In this document: positions 42,267-51,241 of the stretch, piece after piece
How positions within the stretch are numbered: position 1 is the stretch's first letter
Layout: each line of letters opens with the position of its first letter
Position numbers and translations under genes: made by a program
DNA from: an uncultured Arachnia sp.
Lineage (GTDB): Bacteria; Actinomycetota; Actinomycetes; Propionibacteriales; Propionibacteriaceae
Direction: 5' to 3'
DNA: 52,499 bases
NCBI GenBank assembly: GCA_947493705.1
Contig: CANLSH010000024.1
Location: forward strand, 1-52,499
Notes under the pieces: generated by a model
The model's database searches: none
What the model saw: only the letters and a program-made list of their open reading frames with translations
Told to the model about the DNA's origin: nothing

Positions 42267-43114
42267 GAGTGCTCCTTCGGTACGGGAGCCGCGGTCGCGA
42301 CGTCCTCGATAACGCTTCGCAGACGCTCCGGGTCGGCGTCCGCATCAAGACCCGAGGCCAGGCCGAGCAGGTAGGCACTGACGGGCGCCATGGGTCGGGC
42401 GCCCGCATGGGCAACCTCGCGGGTCATGTCCAACACGGCGTTGATGTCCACGAGCCCCGGGTCCACCCCGACGGCCTCGCATGCCTGCTCAACGAACTGG
42501 TGCCAGCCCTCATGCTCGGCCTCCATAGTGCTCCTCCACCGCCTGTCCCAGGCCTCGTAATCCCCCCACGTGTCGACATCCTTGCCCACGTCAGCGACGT
42601 CGGCAATCACATCGAGTCGCAGCGGCGCCAGCAGGCCACGCACCGAGCGTTGCCGAGGATCGCCATAGTCCTTCGCAGCACGGCGCAGAGCGTCGCTCCT
42701 GTGGATGCCGAGCAGCCACTGGGGCGTACCATCCCGGGAGCCGAGGCAGTGCCCATCGGCATCACCTCCGGCGATGGCGGCACGGATGAGGTGGGGAACT
42801 GCTTCTTCAGCTCCCGGCAGATCACAGGCGAGCACCACCGTCCACTCGGCCGGCTCAGTGATTGCCTCGAGTCCGGCAACGAGTCCAGCGGCGGGTCCGG
42901 AGCCCGGCGGGTCCTCGACCATCTGACGCACACCGTCCGGGACGTCGACCATTCCGACGACGACACGCTGGCGCGCGTGCCGGACCGCGAGCAGCACACG
43001 ATCCAGCAGCCGTTCACCACCCACCTGCAGATCCGCCTTGACCACACCTCCCAGCCGGGAGCCGCGGCCGCCAGCCACGATGATTGCGTCAAAGCTCAGT
43101 GGCACTTCAGGCAT
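42263..43114 (-). CDS. mobA: MobA-like molybdenum cofactor nucleotidyltransferase fused to a DUF6457 domain
   Basis: This 283-residue protein has an N-terminal NTP-transferase domain (IIVAGGRGSRLGGVVKADL, near residues 11-29; then PGSGPAAGLVAGLEAI, VLACDLPGAE and the C-terminal DVDTWGDYEAW). A domain of about 85 residues follows (WHQFVEQACEAVGVDPGLVD, then VAHAGARPMAPVSAYLLGLA). The second domain matches the small standalone protein at 45570-45830. The MobA part should attach GMP to Mo-MPT to form MGD, needed by NarG and DmsA. ATG 43114 overlaps moaC by 8 bp. Confidence 0.87.
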   Translation of the reverse strand: MPEVPLSFDAIIVAGGRGSRLGGVVKADLQVGGERLLDRVLLAVRHARQRVVVGMVDVPDGVRQMVEDPPGSGPAAGLVAGLEAITEPAEWTVVLACDLPGAEEAVPHLIRAAIAGGDADGHCLGSRDGTPQWLLGIHRSDALRRAAKDYGDPRQRSVRGLLAPLRLDVIADVADVGKDVDTWGDYEAWDRRWRSTMEAEHEGWHQFVEQACEAVGVDPGLVDINAVLDMTREVAHAGARPMAPVSAYLLGLASGLDADADPERLRSVIEDVATAAPVPKEHS

Positions 43115-43580
43115 CTCTTCTCCAGGACCCGGAGCGGCCGCCCTCCTTGGCCAGAACACGCACGTCACCGAACCAGGCGGAGCGGTCCGTTCCCTTCACC
43201 ATGTCCACGACGGCGAGGGCGGCGACAGCGGCGCATGTCAGTGCTTCCATCTCGACACCAGTGCGATCGGCGGTACGCACCTCTGCTGTGATGTTGATGC
43301 CTCCTTCAACAAGTTCGAGGTCACACACAACACCGTGTACGCCGATCACATGAGCCAACGGGAGCAACTCAGGCGTGCGCTTGGCCGCCTGGATGCCAGC
43401 GATGCGCGCCACAGCCAACACATCGCCCTTGGGGACCGTGCCGGACAGGAGCATCTCCATGACCGTCTCGGAACAGTGAACGGTGGCTGCGGCGGTGGCG
43501 CTGCGAACCGTTGGCTCCTTGGTGGTGACGTCCACCATGCGGGCGTGCCCGGACTCATCCAGATGGGTGAAGCTGCTCAC
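43107..43580 (-). CDS. moaC: Cyclic pyranopterin monophosphate synthase MoaC
   Basis: This 157-residue enzyme acts after MoaA. Its motifs are ARMVDVTTKEPTVR, GDVLAVARIAGIQAAKRTPELLP, LAHVIGV (active-site His region), GVEMEALTCAAVAALAVVDM and the lysine loop VKGTDRSAW. The GTG start overlaps the moeA stop (GTGA). Confidence 0.95.
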   Translation of the reverse strand: MSSFTHLDESGHARMVDVTTKEPTVRSATAAATVHCSETVMEMLLSGTVPKGDVLAVARIAGIQAAKRTPELLPLAHVIGVHGVVCDLELVEGGINITAEVRTADRTGVEMEALTCAAVAALAVVDMVKGTDRSAWFGDVRVLAKEGGRSGSWRRDA

Positions 43581-44812
43581 TGATACCTCCTGAAGGACAC
43601 TGTGTCACCGGCTGCGACGTGATCAGTCTCTGCCTCCACCATGGCCAGCCCATCTGACTGTGCGGCAGCGGACACCATGTGCGATGCGGATCCGCGTCGA
43701 TGGACGGGACGAACTCGCTGCTGACCGGTTGCATCAACGTCCACCATCACGGGCACGAATTGCCGGCGGCCGGGGGGCGGCGTCCAGTCGCTGGCAGCGA
43801 CAGCGCTCTGCCATCCGGGGGTTGTGCGCGAGCACATCCGGTCAAGAACTGCGGTGACGAAAAGCTCGAAGCTGACCATCGTGGACAGTGGATTACCGGG
43901 TAAAGCCACCAGTGGAACGCTGCGCCCGTTCTCCGTCTTCCACACGGCCCACCCCTGCGGCTTCCCGGGCTGCATGAGTACGTGCCGAAATGCCGATGTG
44001 GCGGCACGCGATTGCAGCACGATGCGCACGACGTCGTGATCGCCCACACTGACGCCGCCGCTGAGGACCACCAGGTCAGCATCTGCTGCGGCGCGTTCCA
44101 GACCGGCGGTGAATTCGTCGTCATCATCCGGCAGAACCAGTCGGGCCACCACGTCAGCTCCGGCGGCAGCGAGTGCGGTGGCGAGGAACAAGCCGTTGGA
44201 TTCGAAGATCTGCCCGCGCTCAAGCTGCCCGCCGGGCGGGCGCAACTCATCACCGGTGGCGAGGACAGCGACACGAGGACGCCGAACAACTGTCACCTCT
44301 GACACACCGGCCGCCGAGATCAGTCCCAGCTCGCGAGCACCCAGAACAATTCCTGCGGGCAGCACCTCGGCGCCGCCCACGAAATCCTCGCCCGCTCCGC
44401 GCACATGGGCCCCAGGCGCGGGGATCTCCTCAAGAATGATGCGGCTTCTGTCCGGCGACTGCTCCACCAGTTCCACCGGCACGATTGTGTCCGCGTCCGA
44501 GGGCACTGGCGCCCCCGTCATGATGCGGCTGCACTCGCCTGTTCCCATGGCAGGATCCAGCGGGCTACCCGCGGGGACATCAGCCACCACCTGCAACGTC
44601 GCTCCCACTGACAGATCTGAGGCATGCACGGCGAAGCCATCCATGGCCGAATTGGCCATGATCGGCACGTCGCTCGCCGCCACCACTGGCTGGGCCAACG
44701 TGCGTCCGGCGGCGTCTGCCACCGGCGCCACGTTGACCTCTTCAATGGCCCTCACCAGCTCAAGGAGTTCCGCCATGTAGTCTTCCACGCTGAGTTTCAG
44801 ACGATCGCTCAC
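43577..44812 (-). CDS. moeA: Molybdopterin molybdotransferase MoeA (canonical copy)
   Basis: The 411-residue protein has canonical MoeA motifs: NSAMDGFAV, RIMTGAPVPSDADTIVPVE, VLATGDELRPPG, VVLSGGVSVGDHDVVR, MQPGKPQGWA and ALPGNPLSTMVSFELFV. It inserts molybdate into adenylyl-MPT made by Mog. I place the start at GTG 44812, which overlaps the stop of the upstream MoeB-like gene (GTGA); the long open frame to 44950 lies within that gene. Confidence 0.94.
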   Translation of the reverse strand: MSDRLKLSVEDYMAELLELVRAIEEVNVAPVADAAGRTLAQPVVAASDVPIMANSAMDGFAVHASDLSVGATLQVVADVPAGSPLDPAMGTGECSRIMTGAPVPSDADTIVPVELVEQSPDRSRIILEEIPAPGAHVRGAGEDFVGGAEVLPAGIVLGARELGLISAAGVSEVTVVRRPRVAVLATGDELRPPGGQLERGQIFESNGLFLATALAAAGADVVARLVLPDDDDEFTAGLERAAADADLVVLSGGVSVGDHDVVRIVLQSRAATSAFRHVLMQPGKPQGWAVWKTENGRSVPLVALPGNPLSTMVSFELFVTAVLDRMCSRTTPGWQSAVAASDWTPPPGRRQFVPVMVDVDATGQQRVRPVHRRGSASHMVSAAAQSDGLAMVEAETDHVAAGDTVSFRRYQ

Positions 44813-45573
44813 TGGGCTCCACGTCCCTTCAATGGCAGCTCCATCACCTGTGCTCCCAAGGTGTCGATGTACATCACTCGGCCAACAAGGGGCTCGCCGA
44901 TTCCCATGAGCACCTTCAGGCATTCCGTGGCCATCACTGAGCCCACCCATCCGGTCATTGGCCCCAGCACTCCAATGTCGTCCAACTTCGGCATCTCGGC
45001 GGGAGGCTGCGGAAGCAGGTCGCGCAGACCCAGCCCGAGGCGTTCCCAGAACACCGACACCTGGCCGTTGACTGCTTGCACCGCTCCCCAGACGAATGGG
45101 ATGTCCAGTGCCTGACAGGCGTCCGCCGTCACAAGCCGGGTGGGCAGGTTGTCCACGGCGTCCACCACGAGGTCGTGCCCCGCGAAAATACCTTCCGCCG
45201 TCTCGGCAGTGACTCGGGTGGTGACCGGCGTGATCTCGATCAGCTCATTGAGACCCTGCAGCCGTTCCGCGGCGGCGTCGGCTTTGGGGCGATCAACGGT
45301 AGAGTGACCGAAAAGAGTTTGTCGCTGGAGATTCCTGAGTTCGACGACATCGTCGTCGACGACCGTGAGGTGCCCCACGCCTGCCCCGGCGAGGTACTGT
45401 AGAACCGGTCCGCCGAGTCCGCCGGTACCCACGACGCACACGCGCGCCGACTTGAGCCGACGCTGCCCCTCCAACCCGACATCGGCCAGCGAAATCGTGC
45501 GGGCGTAGCGATCAACCTCCTCCGGGGTCAGTGTGGCGCTCGGCGCAACGAGGGGCCCCGGCCAGTTGATCAT
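44809..45573 (-). CDS. MoeB/ThiF-type adenylyltransferase without zinc cysteines
   Basis: This 254-residue E1-like enzyme activates MoaD. The markers are RYARTISLADVGLEGQRRL, the nucleotide loop VVGTGGLGGPVLQYLAGAGVG, DDDVVELRNLQRQ, RPKADAAAERL and VVDAVDNLPTRL with the catalytic Asp. The two CxxC pairs that bind zinc in E. coli MoeB are absent, and the C-terminal rhodanese domain found in many actinobacterial MoeZ proteins is also absent. The ATG overlaps the DUF6457 gene (ATGA). Confidence 0.88.
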   Translation of the reverse strand: MINWPGPLVAPSATLTPEEVDRYARTISLADVGLEGQRRLKSARVCVVGTGGLGGPVLQYLAGAGVGHLTVVDDDVVELRNLQRQTLFGHSTVDRPKADAAAERLQGLNELIEITPVTTRVTAETAEGIFAGHDLVVDAVDNLPTRLVTADACQALDIPFVWGAVQAVNGQVSVFWERLGLGLRDLLPQPPAEMPKLDDIGVLGPMTGWVGSVMATECLKVLMGIGEPLVGRVMYIDTLGAQVMELPLKGRGAQ

Positions 45574-45830
45574 TGCTTCTCCGCAGCGTCGATGATGTTT
45601 TGTCTCAGTACTTCCGGATCCGCGTCCGGGAACAGGCCCCTGGCCAGTCCCCAGATGTAGGCGGCTACCGGCCCCATCGGGCGCGTGCGCGCTTGCGAGA
45701 CAGCGCTCGTCACACCATGGATGTCTGGGATGGAGACAGTCGCCGGGTCCATCCCCACACTGGCTGAGACGGTGTTGACCCATGGCTGCCAGGCTTTTTC
45801 GTCAACTGGTTCACGTTCCACAGCACTCAT
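45570..45830 (-). CDS. Standalone DUF6457 protein, first gene of the moa operon
   Basis: This small protein of about 86 residues (MSAVEREPVDEKAW, then WVNTVSASVGMDPATV) carries SQARTRPMGPVAAYIWGLARG and DADPEVLRQNIIDAA. It aligns by eye over its full length with the C-terminal domain of the MobA fusion. Starts at 45833 and 45830 are both ATG; the longer frame upstream would run over a palindrome at 45927-45942. Its exact role is unknown, but the domain occurs twice in one molybdenum cofactor operon. Confidence 0.75.
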   Translation of the reverse strand: MSAVEREPVDEKAWQPWVNTVSASVGMDPATVSIPDIHGVTSAVSQARTRPMGPVAAYIWGLARGLFPDADPEVLRQNIIDAAEKQ

Positions 45831-45926
45831 CATGCCAGTGAATCCCATGTAGCAACCGTCACGCACATCGCCAGGCCCCAGTTGTTGTTGGACCCTCGCG
45901 CACTTATGGAAGAACTGAGGCTTTAC

Positions 45927-45942
45927 CATCAACAAGTTGATG
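45927..45942. promoter_or_regulatory. 16-bp palindrome between the moa operon and narK2
   Basis: CATCAAC-AA-GTTGATG is a perfect 7-bp inverted repeat with a 2-bp centre, midway between two divergent operons. It contains TTGAT half-sites facing outwards, not the inward FNR arrangement. It is a plausible operator for coordinated control of cofactor synthesis and nitrate transport. Confidence 0.5.
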
Positions 45943-45998
45943 AGACGCTCCCGTGACGGTGGCCGATCATCGCGGCCCTTTCCAACACGGAGGACAAG

Positions 45999-47321
45999 AT
46001 GAACACTTCCAGCACAATGAGTACTGACAAGGGTGCCACCCCCGCAGGCGCGAATCGGGTACTGACCCTGTCCACCATCGCATTCACACTCATGTTCGCC
46101 GTGTGGCTCATGTTCGGGATCCTCGGTAAACCCATTCAGGAGGAGTTCGGGCTGAGCGACGTGGAGCTGTCATGGATCAGCGCCGTCGCCGTACTCAATG
46201 GCTCGCTCTGGCGCTTGCCCGCCGGCATCCTCGCTGATCGCTTTGGCGGCAAGAAGGTCATGGTCACCCTCTTGTTGGCGGGCGCCGTGTTCTCCTATCT
46301 CGTCTCGCTGGCCGCCAGCTACGAGATGCTCCTGGTTTTGGCCTTCCTCGTCGGTTTCGTGGGCAACAGCTTCTCCAGTGGTATTGCCTGGAACTCAGCG
46401 TGGTTCCCCGCGCAACGCAAGGGCTTTGCGCTCGGCCTGTTCGGTGCGGGCAACGTGGGCGCCTCCGTCACCAAGTTCATCGGTCCACCAGTCATCGCGG
46501 CAACCGCCGGCACCACTGTGATCTTCGGCATGCAGGGCGGCTGGCGGCTCATCCCCACCTTCTATGCGGTGCTGTTGCTCGTGTGCGCGCTGCTGGTGTG
46601 GTTACTTGCCCCCAAGCAGGACAGGATGCCGGGCAAGGCGCAACCACTCGGCGCGCAGCTGCGTCCCCTGAAGGACATCAGAGTGTGGCGCTTCAGCCTG
46701 TACTACGTGATCGCTTTCGGCGCGTACGTCGCCTACTCCGCCATCCTGCCCAAGTATTACCTCGACAGCTTCGGTGTGGATCTCACAACCGCTGGCCTCC
46801 TGACAGCGACGTTCATCTTCCCCGCCTCCCTGTTGCGTCCGCTCGGGGGGTGGCTCTCTGATGTCTGGGGTGCTCGAGTGGCCATGTACGGCACCTTCCT
46901 TGCCATCATCGGGGCTCTGGGTGTGTTGTCGATCCCCAGCGGTCGCAACGACGATGGGCCATTCGGTCTGCCCCTGTGGCTCGTCGTGACACTCGTTTTC
47001 GTCGTCGGCTGCGCCATGGGCATCTCGAAGGCCGCCATCTACAAGCACATTCCCACTTATTTCCCGGACAACGTCGGTTCCGTTGGCGGGCTGGTGGGCA
47101 TGCTTGGTGGCTTGGGGGGCTTCTTCCTGCCACCACTATTCGCGTACCTGACGGTTTTCACGGGCGTCACTTCCATGCCATTCATCGTGCTTCTCGTCCT
47201 GACGGTCGTCACAACGGCATGGATGCATGTGGTGATCACTCGCATGAAGCGTGAGCGTCCTGAGCAGACAGAACTTCTGGAAGTGCCACCCGAGGTCCAC
47301 GACCGCCCTGCCACGTCATAG
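45999..47321 (+). CDS. narK: Nitrate/nitrite transporter NarK (second copy)
   Basis: This 440-residue major facilitator has NNP signatures. The substrate Arg residues are in GSLWRLPAGILADRFGG and PASLLRPLGGWLSD. The nitrate signatures are GLFGAGNVGASVTKFIGPP and VGMLGGLGGFFLPP. It is a different subtype from the NarK at 28266, whose signatures are shorter and less glycine-rich. GGAGGA lies 7 nt before the ATG. fumC starts 9 bp after its stop. Confidence 0.93.
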   Translation: MNTSSTMSTDKGATPAGANRVLTLSTIAFTLMFAVWLMFGILGKPIQEEFGLSDVELSWISAVAVLNGSLWRLPAGILADRFGGKKVMVTLLLAGAVFSYLVSLAASYEMLLVLAFLVGFVGNSFSSGIAWNSAWFPAQRKGFALGLFGAGNVGASVTKFIGPPVIAATAGTTVIFGMQGGWRLIPTFYAVLLLVCALLVWLLAPKQDRMPGKAQPLGAQLRPLKDIRVWRFSLYYVIAFGAYVAYSAILPKYYLDSFGVDLTTAGLLTATFIFPASLLRPLGGWLSDVWGARVAMYGTFLAIIGALGVLSIPSGRNDDGPFGLPLWLVVTLVFVVGCAMGISKAAIYKHIPTYFPDNVGSVGGLVGMLGGLGGFFLPPLFAYLTVFTGVTSMPFIVLLVLTVVTTAWMHVVITRMKRERPEQTELLEVPPEVHDRPATS

Positions 47322-47330
47322 GGTTGGGCC

Positions 47331-48758
<1,428 letters not shown>

Positions 48759-48769
48759 CACAACGCCTC

Positions 48770-48809
48770 GCTACGGCCTCGGCATTCCTCGTGATGCCGA
48801 GGCCGTAGC
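48770..48809. terminator. Strong hairpin after fumC
   Basis: GCTACGGCCTCGGCAT and ATGCCGAGGCCGTAGC form a perfect 16-bp stem with loop TCCTCGTG, 12 bp after the stop codon. Confidence 0.85.
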
Positions 48810-48872
48810 ATGTCATGGCTTTGACCCGGTCATGGTGTGAACTGGAGGGAGAACACGTGCGGAGGAGGAAGC

Positions 48873-49151
48873 ATGGCCAAGGGCAGGAAACAGGATCCCG
48901 GACCGAGCGTGAAGGATCCGGAAATGTATGAGGCTCTACGGGACGAGGGCAACAGCAAGGAGAAGTCCGCCCGCATCGCGAACGCGGCAGCCAACACATC
49001 ACGATCGGAGGTGGGGGCCAGGGGCGGCGAATCCGGCAGCTACGAGGACTGGACAGTGGCGGATCTGCGCAAGCGCGCCGCCGAGATCGGCGTCAGTGGC
49101 CGGTCCACCATGAACAAAGACGATCTCATCAAAGCTCTCCGCAACCACTGA
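48873..49151 (+). CDS. Small Rho_N (SAP-like) domain protein
   Basis: This 92-residue basic protein has an N-terminal [21 protein letters not shown] stretch and [12 protein letters not shown], then a Rho termination-factor N-terminal fold ([17 protein letters not shown], then [13 protein letters not shown]). Such proteins are thought to bind nucleic acid or act in stress response; function is unproven. GGAGGAAG is 6 nt before ATG 48873. Confidence 0.85.
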   Translation: MAKGRKQDPGPSVKDPEMYEALRDEGNSKEKSARIANAAANTSRSEVGARGGESGSYEDWTVADLRKRAAEIGVSGRSTMNKDDLIKALRNH

Positions 49152-49217
49152 ATCTGCAATCCTCGCACGGGGCGGTCAGCCGGGACGGACCAAACAGTGG
49201 ACACCGATGTCCACGTC

Positions 49218-49253
49218 TTGCTCGCAGCCGTTGTCACTGCTAGCTTCAACACC
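49218..49253 (+). promoter_or_regulatory. Promoter of the met leader peptide (leaderless)
   Basis: TTGCTC at 49218-49223, a 17-bp spacer, TAGCTT at 49241-49246, then 7 nt (CAACACC) to the GTG at 49254. This is a sigma70-like layout with the start codon at the expected transcription start. Confidence 0.6.
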
Positions 49254-49337
49254 GTGTTTACCTGCACCCTTCACATCGCCCGCCTGCTGCCTGCAGTCCC
49301 GGCCATGATGATGCGCGTGCGAATGTGCTGCCGCTGA
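49254..49337 (+). CDS. Leaderless Cys/Met leader peptide upstream of metNIQ (27 residues)
   Basis: The ORF starts with GTG and reads MFTCTLHIARLLP, then AVPA, then MMMRVRMCCR and TGA. The last ten codons hold four Met and two adjacent Cys codons. The LHIARLL segment resembles the LHIDL-x-R core of actinobacterial leader peptides that precede sulfur-assimilation genes and end in Cys codons (recalled, not searched). Ribosome stalling at the Met/Cys codons would control the downstream pairing and so metNIQ expression in response to sulfur amino acids. Confidence 0.6.
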   Translation: MFTCTLHIARLLPAVPAMMMRVRMCCR

Positions 49338-49493
49338 CCAAACGTCCCTCCCCGCAGCGATGACCGCCCGTTGAGCAAACAGCGGTAGTGGGCCTCTCGT
49401 CTGCACCCCGATGGCGTGCATCACGGCTTTTCCGTGTGCTTTGCCACCATCCGCCGCATCCAGCCACAGCACAACCCCGTGAGAGGGTCCACA

Positions 49494-50501
49494 GTGATTG
49501 CAGTCACGAACCTGAAGAAAATCTATTACCAGGGCACCCGGGAGGTTCGCGCTCTCGACGGAGTCACTATTCAAGTGCCCGAGAATTCGGTGCACGGTGT
49601 GATCGGCCAGTCCGGAGCCGGTAAATCGACTCTTGTCCGTTGTCTCGCGCTCCTTGATCGTCCTTCCTCGGGAACGGTGGAGATCAACGGTGTCGATCTT
49701 GCACATGTCCGCTCTGCTGAATTGCGTCGAGCACGTCGTCGGCTCGGGGTGGTGTTTCAGCATGCGAATCTGTTTGACTCCCGCACCATCGCCGCCAACG
49801 TGGGCTACCCGCTGGAGCTCGTCGGCGTGGATCGAAAAGAACGCGCTGCCAAGGTCACAGAGCTACTGCGGCTCGTCGGGCTGGGCGACGCAGCGGACGC
49901 GTACCCGGCACAGCTGTCCGGTGGTCAGCGCCAGCGCGTGGGAATCGCCCGTGCGCTGGCCACCGATCCTGATGTTCTCCTGTGCGATGAGCCCACCAGT
50001 GCGCTGGATCCGGGTACCACCGACGAAATCCTGGACCTGATCGCGGACATCAAAGCACGACTTGGGTTGGCCGTTCTGGTCATCACCCACGAGATGCACG
50101 TGGTGAAGCGAATCTGTGATTCGGTCTCACTGCTGGAGGCCGGACTGGTGGTGGAGGCCGGACCTCTGGCTGAAGCCGTGGGGCATCTCGGTAGCCGCCT
50201 CAGTGACATGCTCCTGAACATTCCGACCGGCGCAGATATGCCCGTCTCTGTGGGGACTGCCCTGGAGGTACTGGATACCACCAGCTTCGGGGAGGTCACC
50301 GCCCTGACCCACGCACAGCGCCATTTCGGCGTGGACCTTCCCGTCCTTGCCGGCACTGTGGAACATCTCGGCGGGACAACATTCTCACGAATGCGAATCC
50401 TCGTGCCTCCACAGCTCAGCCCTCCCGACGTCGCCGATGTGCTGCGGAGTCGTGGGGCTCAGGTCGCGGCACGTTCTCTACTCGACGGGGCAGTGGCATG
50501 A
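49494..50501 (+). CDS. metN: Methionine ABC transporter ATP-binding protein MetN
   Basis: This 335-residue ATPase has Walker A GQSGAGKST, Q-loop FQHANLF, signature LSGGQRQRVGIARAL, Walker B VLLCDEPTSALD and H-loop VITHEMHVV. A C-terminal NIL-type regulatory domain (residues about 255-335) binds methionine in relatives and inhibits transport. GTG 49494 has GAGAGG 7 nt upstream. The end overlaps metI (ATGA). Confidence 0.94.
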   Translation: MIAVTNLKKIYYQGTREVRALDGVTIQVPENSVHGVIGQSGAGKSTLVRCLALLDRPSSGTVEINGVDLAHVRSAELRRARRRLGVVFQHANLFDSRTIAANVGYPLELVGVDRKERAAKVTELLRLVGLGDAADAYPAQLSGGQRQRVGIARALATDPDVLLCDEPTSALDPGTTDEILDLIADIKARLGLAVLVITHEMHVVKRICDSVSLLEAGLVVEAGPLAEAVGHLGSRLSDMLLNIPTGADMPVSVGTALEVLDTTSFGEVTALTHAQRHFGVDLPVLAGTVEHLGGTTFSRMRILVPPQLSPPDVADVLRSRGAQVAARSLLDGAVA

Positions 50502-51184
50502 TGACCGGTTTCTGGGACAGTCTGCTCACCAACCCCGCTCTCACCACCGCCTTGTGGCCCGCACTCGTGGAGACGCTGCTGATGGTGGGCATTGCTGGCA
50601 TCGCCACCGTCGTCATCGGTCTGCCGCTGGGCGTTGTGCTTTTCATCACGCAGCCCGGTGGGATGGCCGCCAATCGCGCCGTCAACATCGTCTTGTCAGG
50701 GATCATCGTCAACATCACCCGCTCCGTGCCCTACGCCATCCTGATGGTCTCGCTCATGCCGTTCACCCGGTTCATCGTGGGAACCTCGATAGGCCCCCTG
50801 GCCGCGTCAGTGTCTCTGACCATCGCTTGTGTGCCATTCTTCGCCCGCCTGGTGGAAGCCGGCTTGCGTGACGTGGCACCAGGCAAGGTGGACGCTGCAC
50901 ACGCCATGGGCTCCACACGCCATCAGAGCGTCTGGAAGGTGCTCCTACCTGAGGCGAAACCCTCGCTGGTGGCCAGCGTCACCACCACACTCGTGACGCT
51001 CATCGGCTACTCAGCCATGGCGGGCCTCATCGGCGGCGGCGGCCTGGGCAGGCTTGCCTACAACTACGGCTACCAACGATTCCAGCCTGAAGTCATGCTC
51101 GTCGTCCTCGTCGTTCTCGTTCTCCTCGTCCAAATCGTTCAGGTGATTGGCGACGCCGTCGTGCGTCGTGTCGATCACCGCTGA
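50498..51184 (+). CDS. metI: Methionine ABC transporter permease MetI
   Basis: The 228-residue protein has five helices. It contains the permease EAA loop (VEAGLRDVAPGKVDAAHAMG, then STRHQSVWKVLLPEA) that docks MetN, NITRSVPYAILMVSLMPFTR, and GLIGGGGLGRLAYNYGYQRF near the end. It overlaps metN by 4 bp. Confidence 0.95.
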   Translation: MMTGFWDSLLTNPALTTALWPALVETLLMVGIAGIATVVIGLPLGVVLFITQPGGMAANRAVNIVLSGIIVNITRSVPYAILMVSLMPFTRFIVGTSIGPLAASVSLTIACVPFFARLVEAGLRDVAPGKVDAAHAMGSTRHQSVWKVLLPEAKPSLVASVTTTLVTLIGYSAMAGLIGGGGLGRLAYNYGYQRFQPEVMLVVLVVLVLLVQIVQVIGDAVVRRVDHR

Positions 51185-51241
51185 CCCCCTCCAAGAGCGC
51201 CGCCATTCGGGCTGCGCTCCATACAGAAGAAGGAGACCACC

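Larger units (their letters stand above)
49152..49493 (+). promoter_or_regulatory. metNIQ leader region with attenuator-like pairing
   Basis: The 342-bp gap contains a promoter, a 27-codon leader ORF (49254-49337) and competing complementary segments. CCGCTG at 49331-49336, over the last leader codons, can pair with CAGCGG at 49380-49385. ACCGC at 49363-49367 can pair with GCGGT at 49382-49386, which uses the same right arm. A hairpin GCA-T-CACGG, CTTTT, CCGTG-TGC at 49418-49439, followed by TTTG, may act as terminator. No SAM riboswitch consensus was seen. Confidence 0.45.

Noticed and set aside
44813..44950. N-terminal extension of the second MoeA
   Set aside because: The open frame lies inside the MoeB-like gene; the GTG overlapping that gene's stop starts directly at the conserved MoeA N-terminus.
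45831..45998. Molybdenum cofactor riboswitch upstream of the moa operon
   Set aside because: No recognisable Moco RNA core; only a short palindrome was found.
49152..49493. SAM riboswitch upstream of metNIQ
   Set aside because: None of the conserved SAM aptamer core sequences was visible; the leader peptide explains the long untranslated region better.
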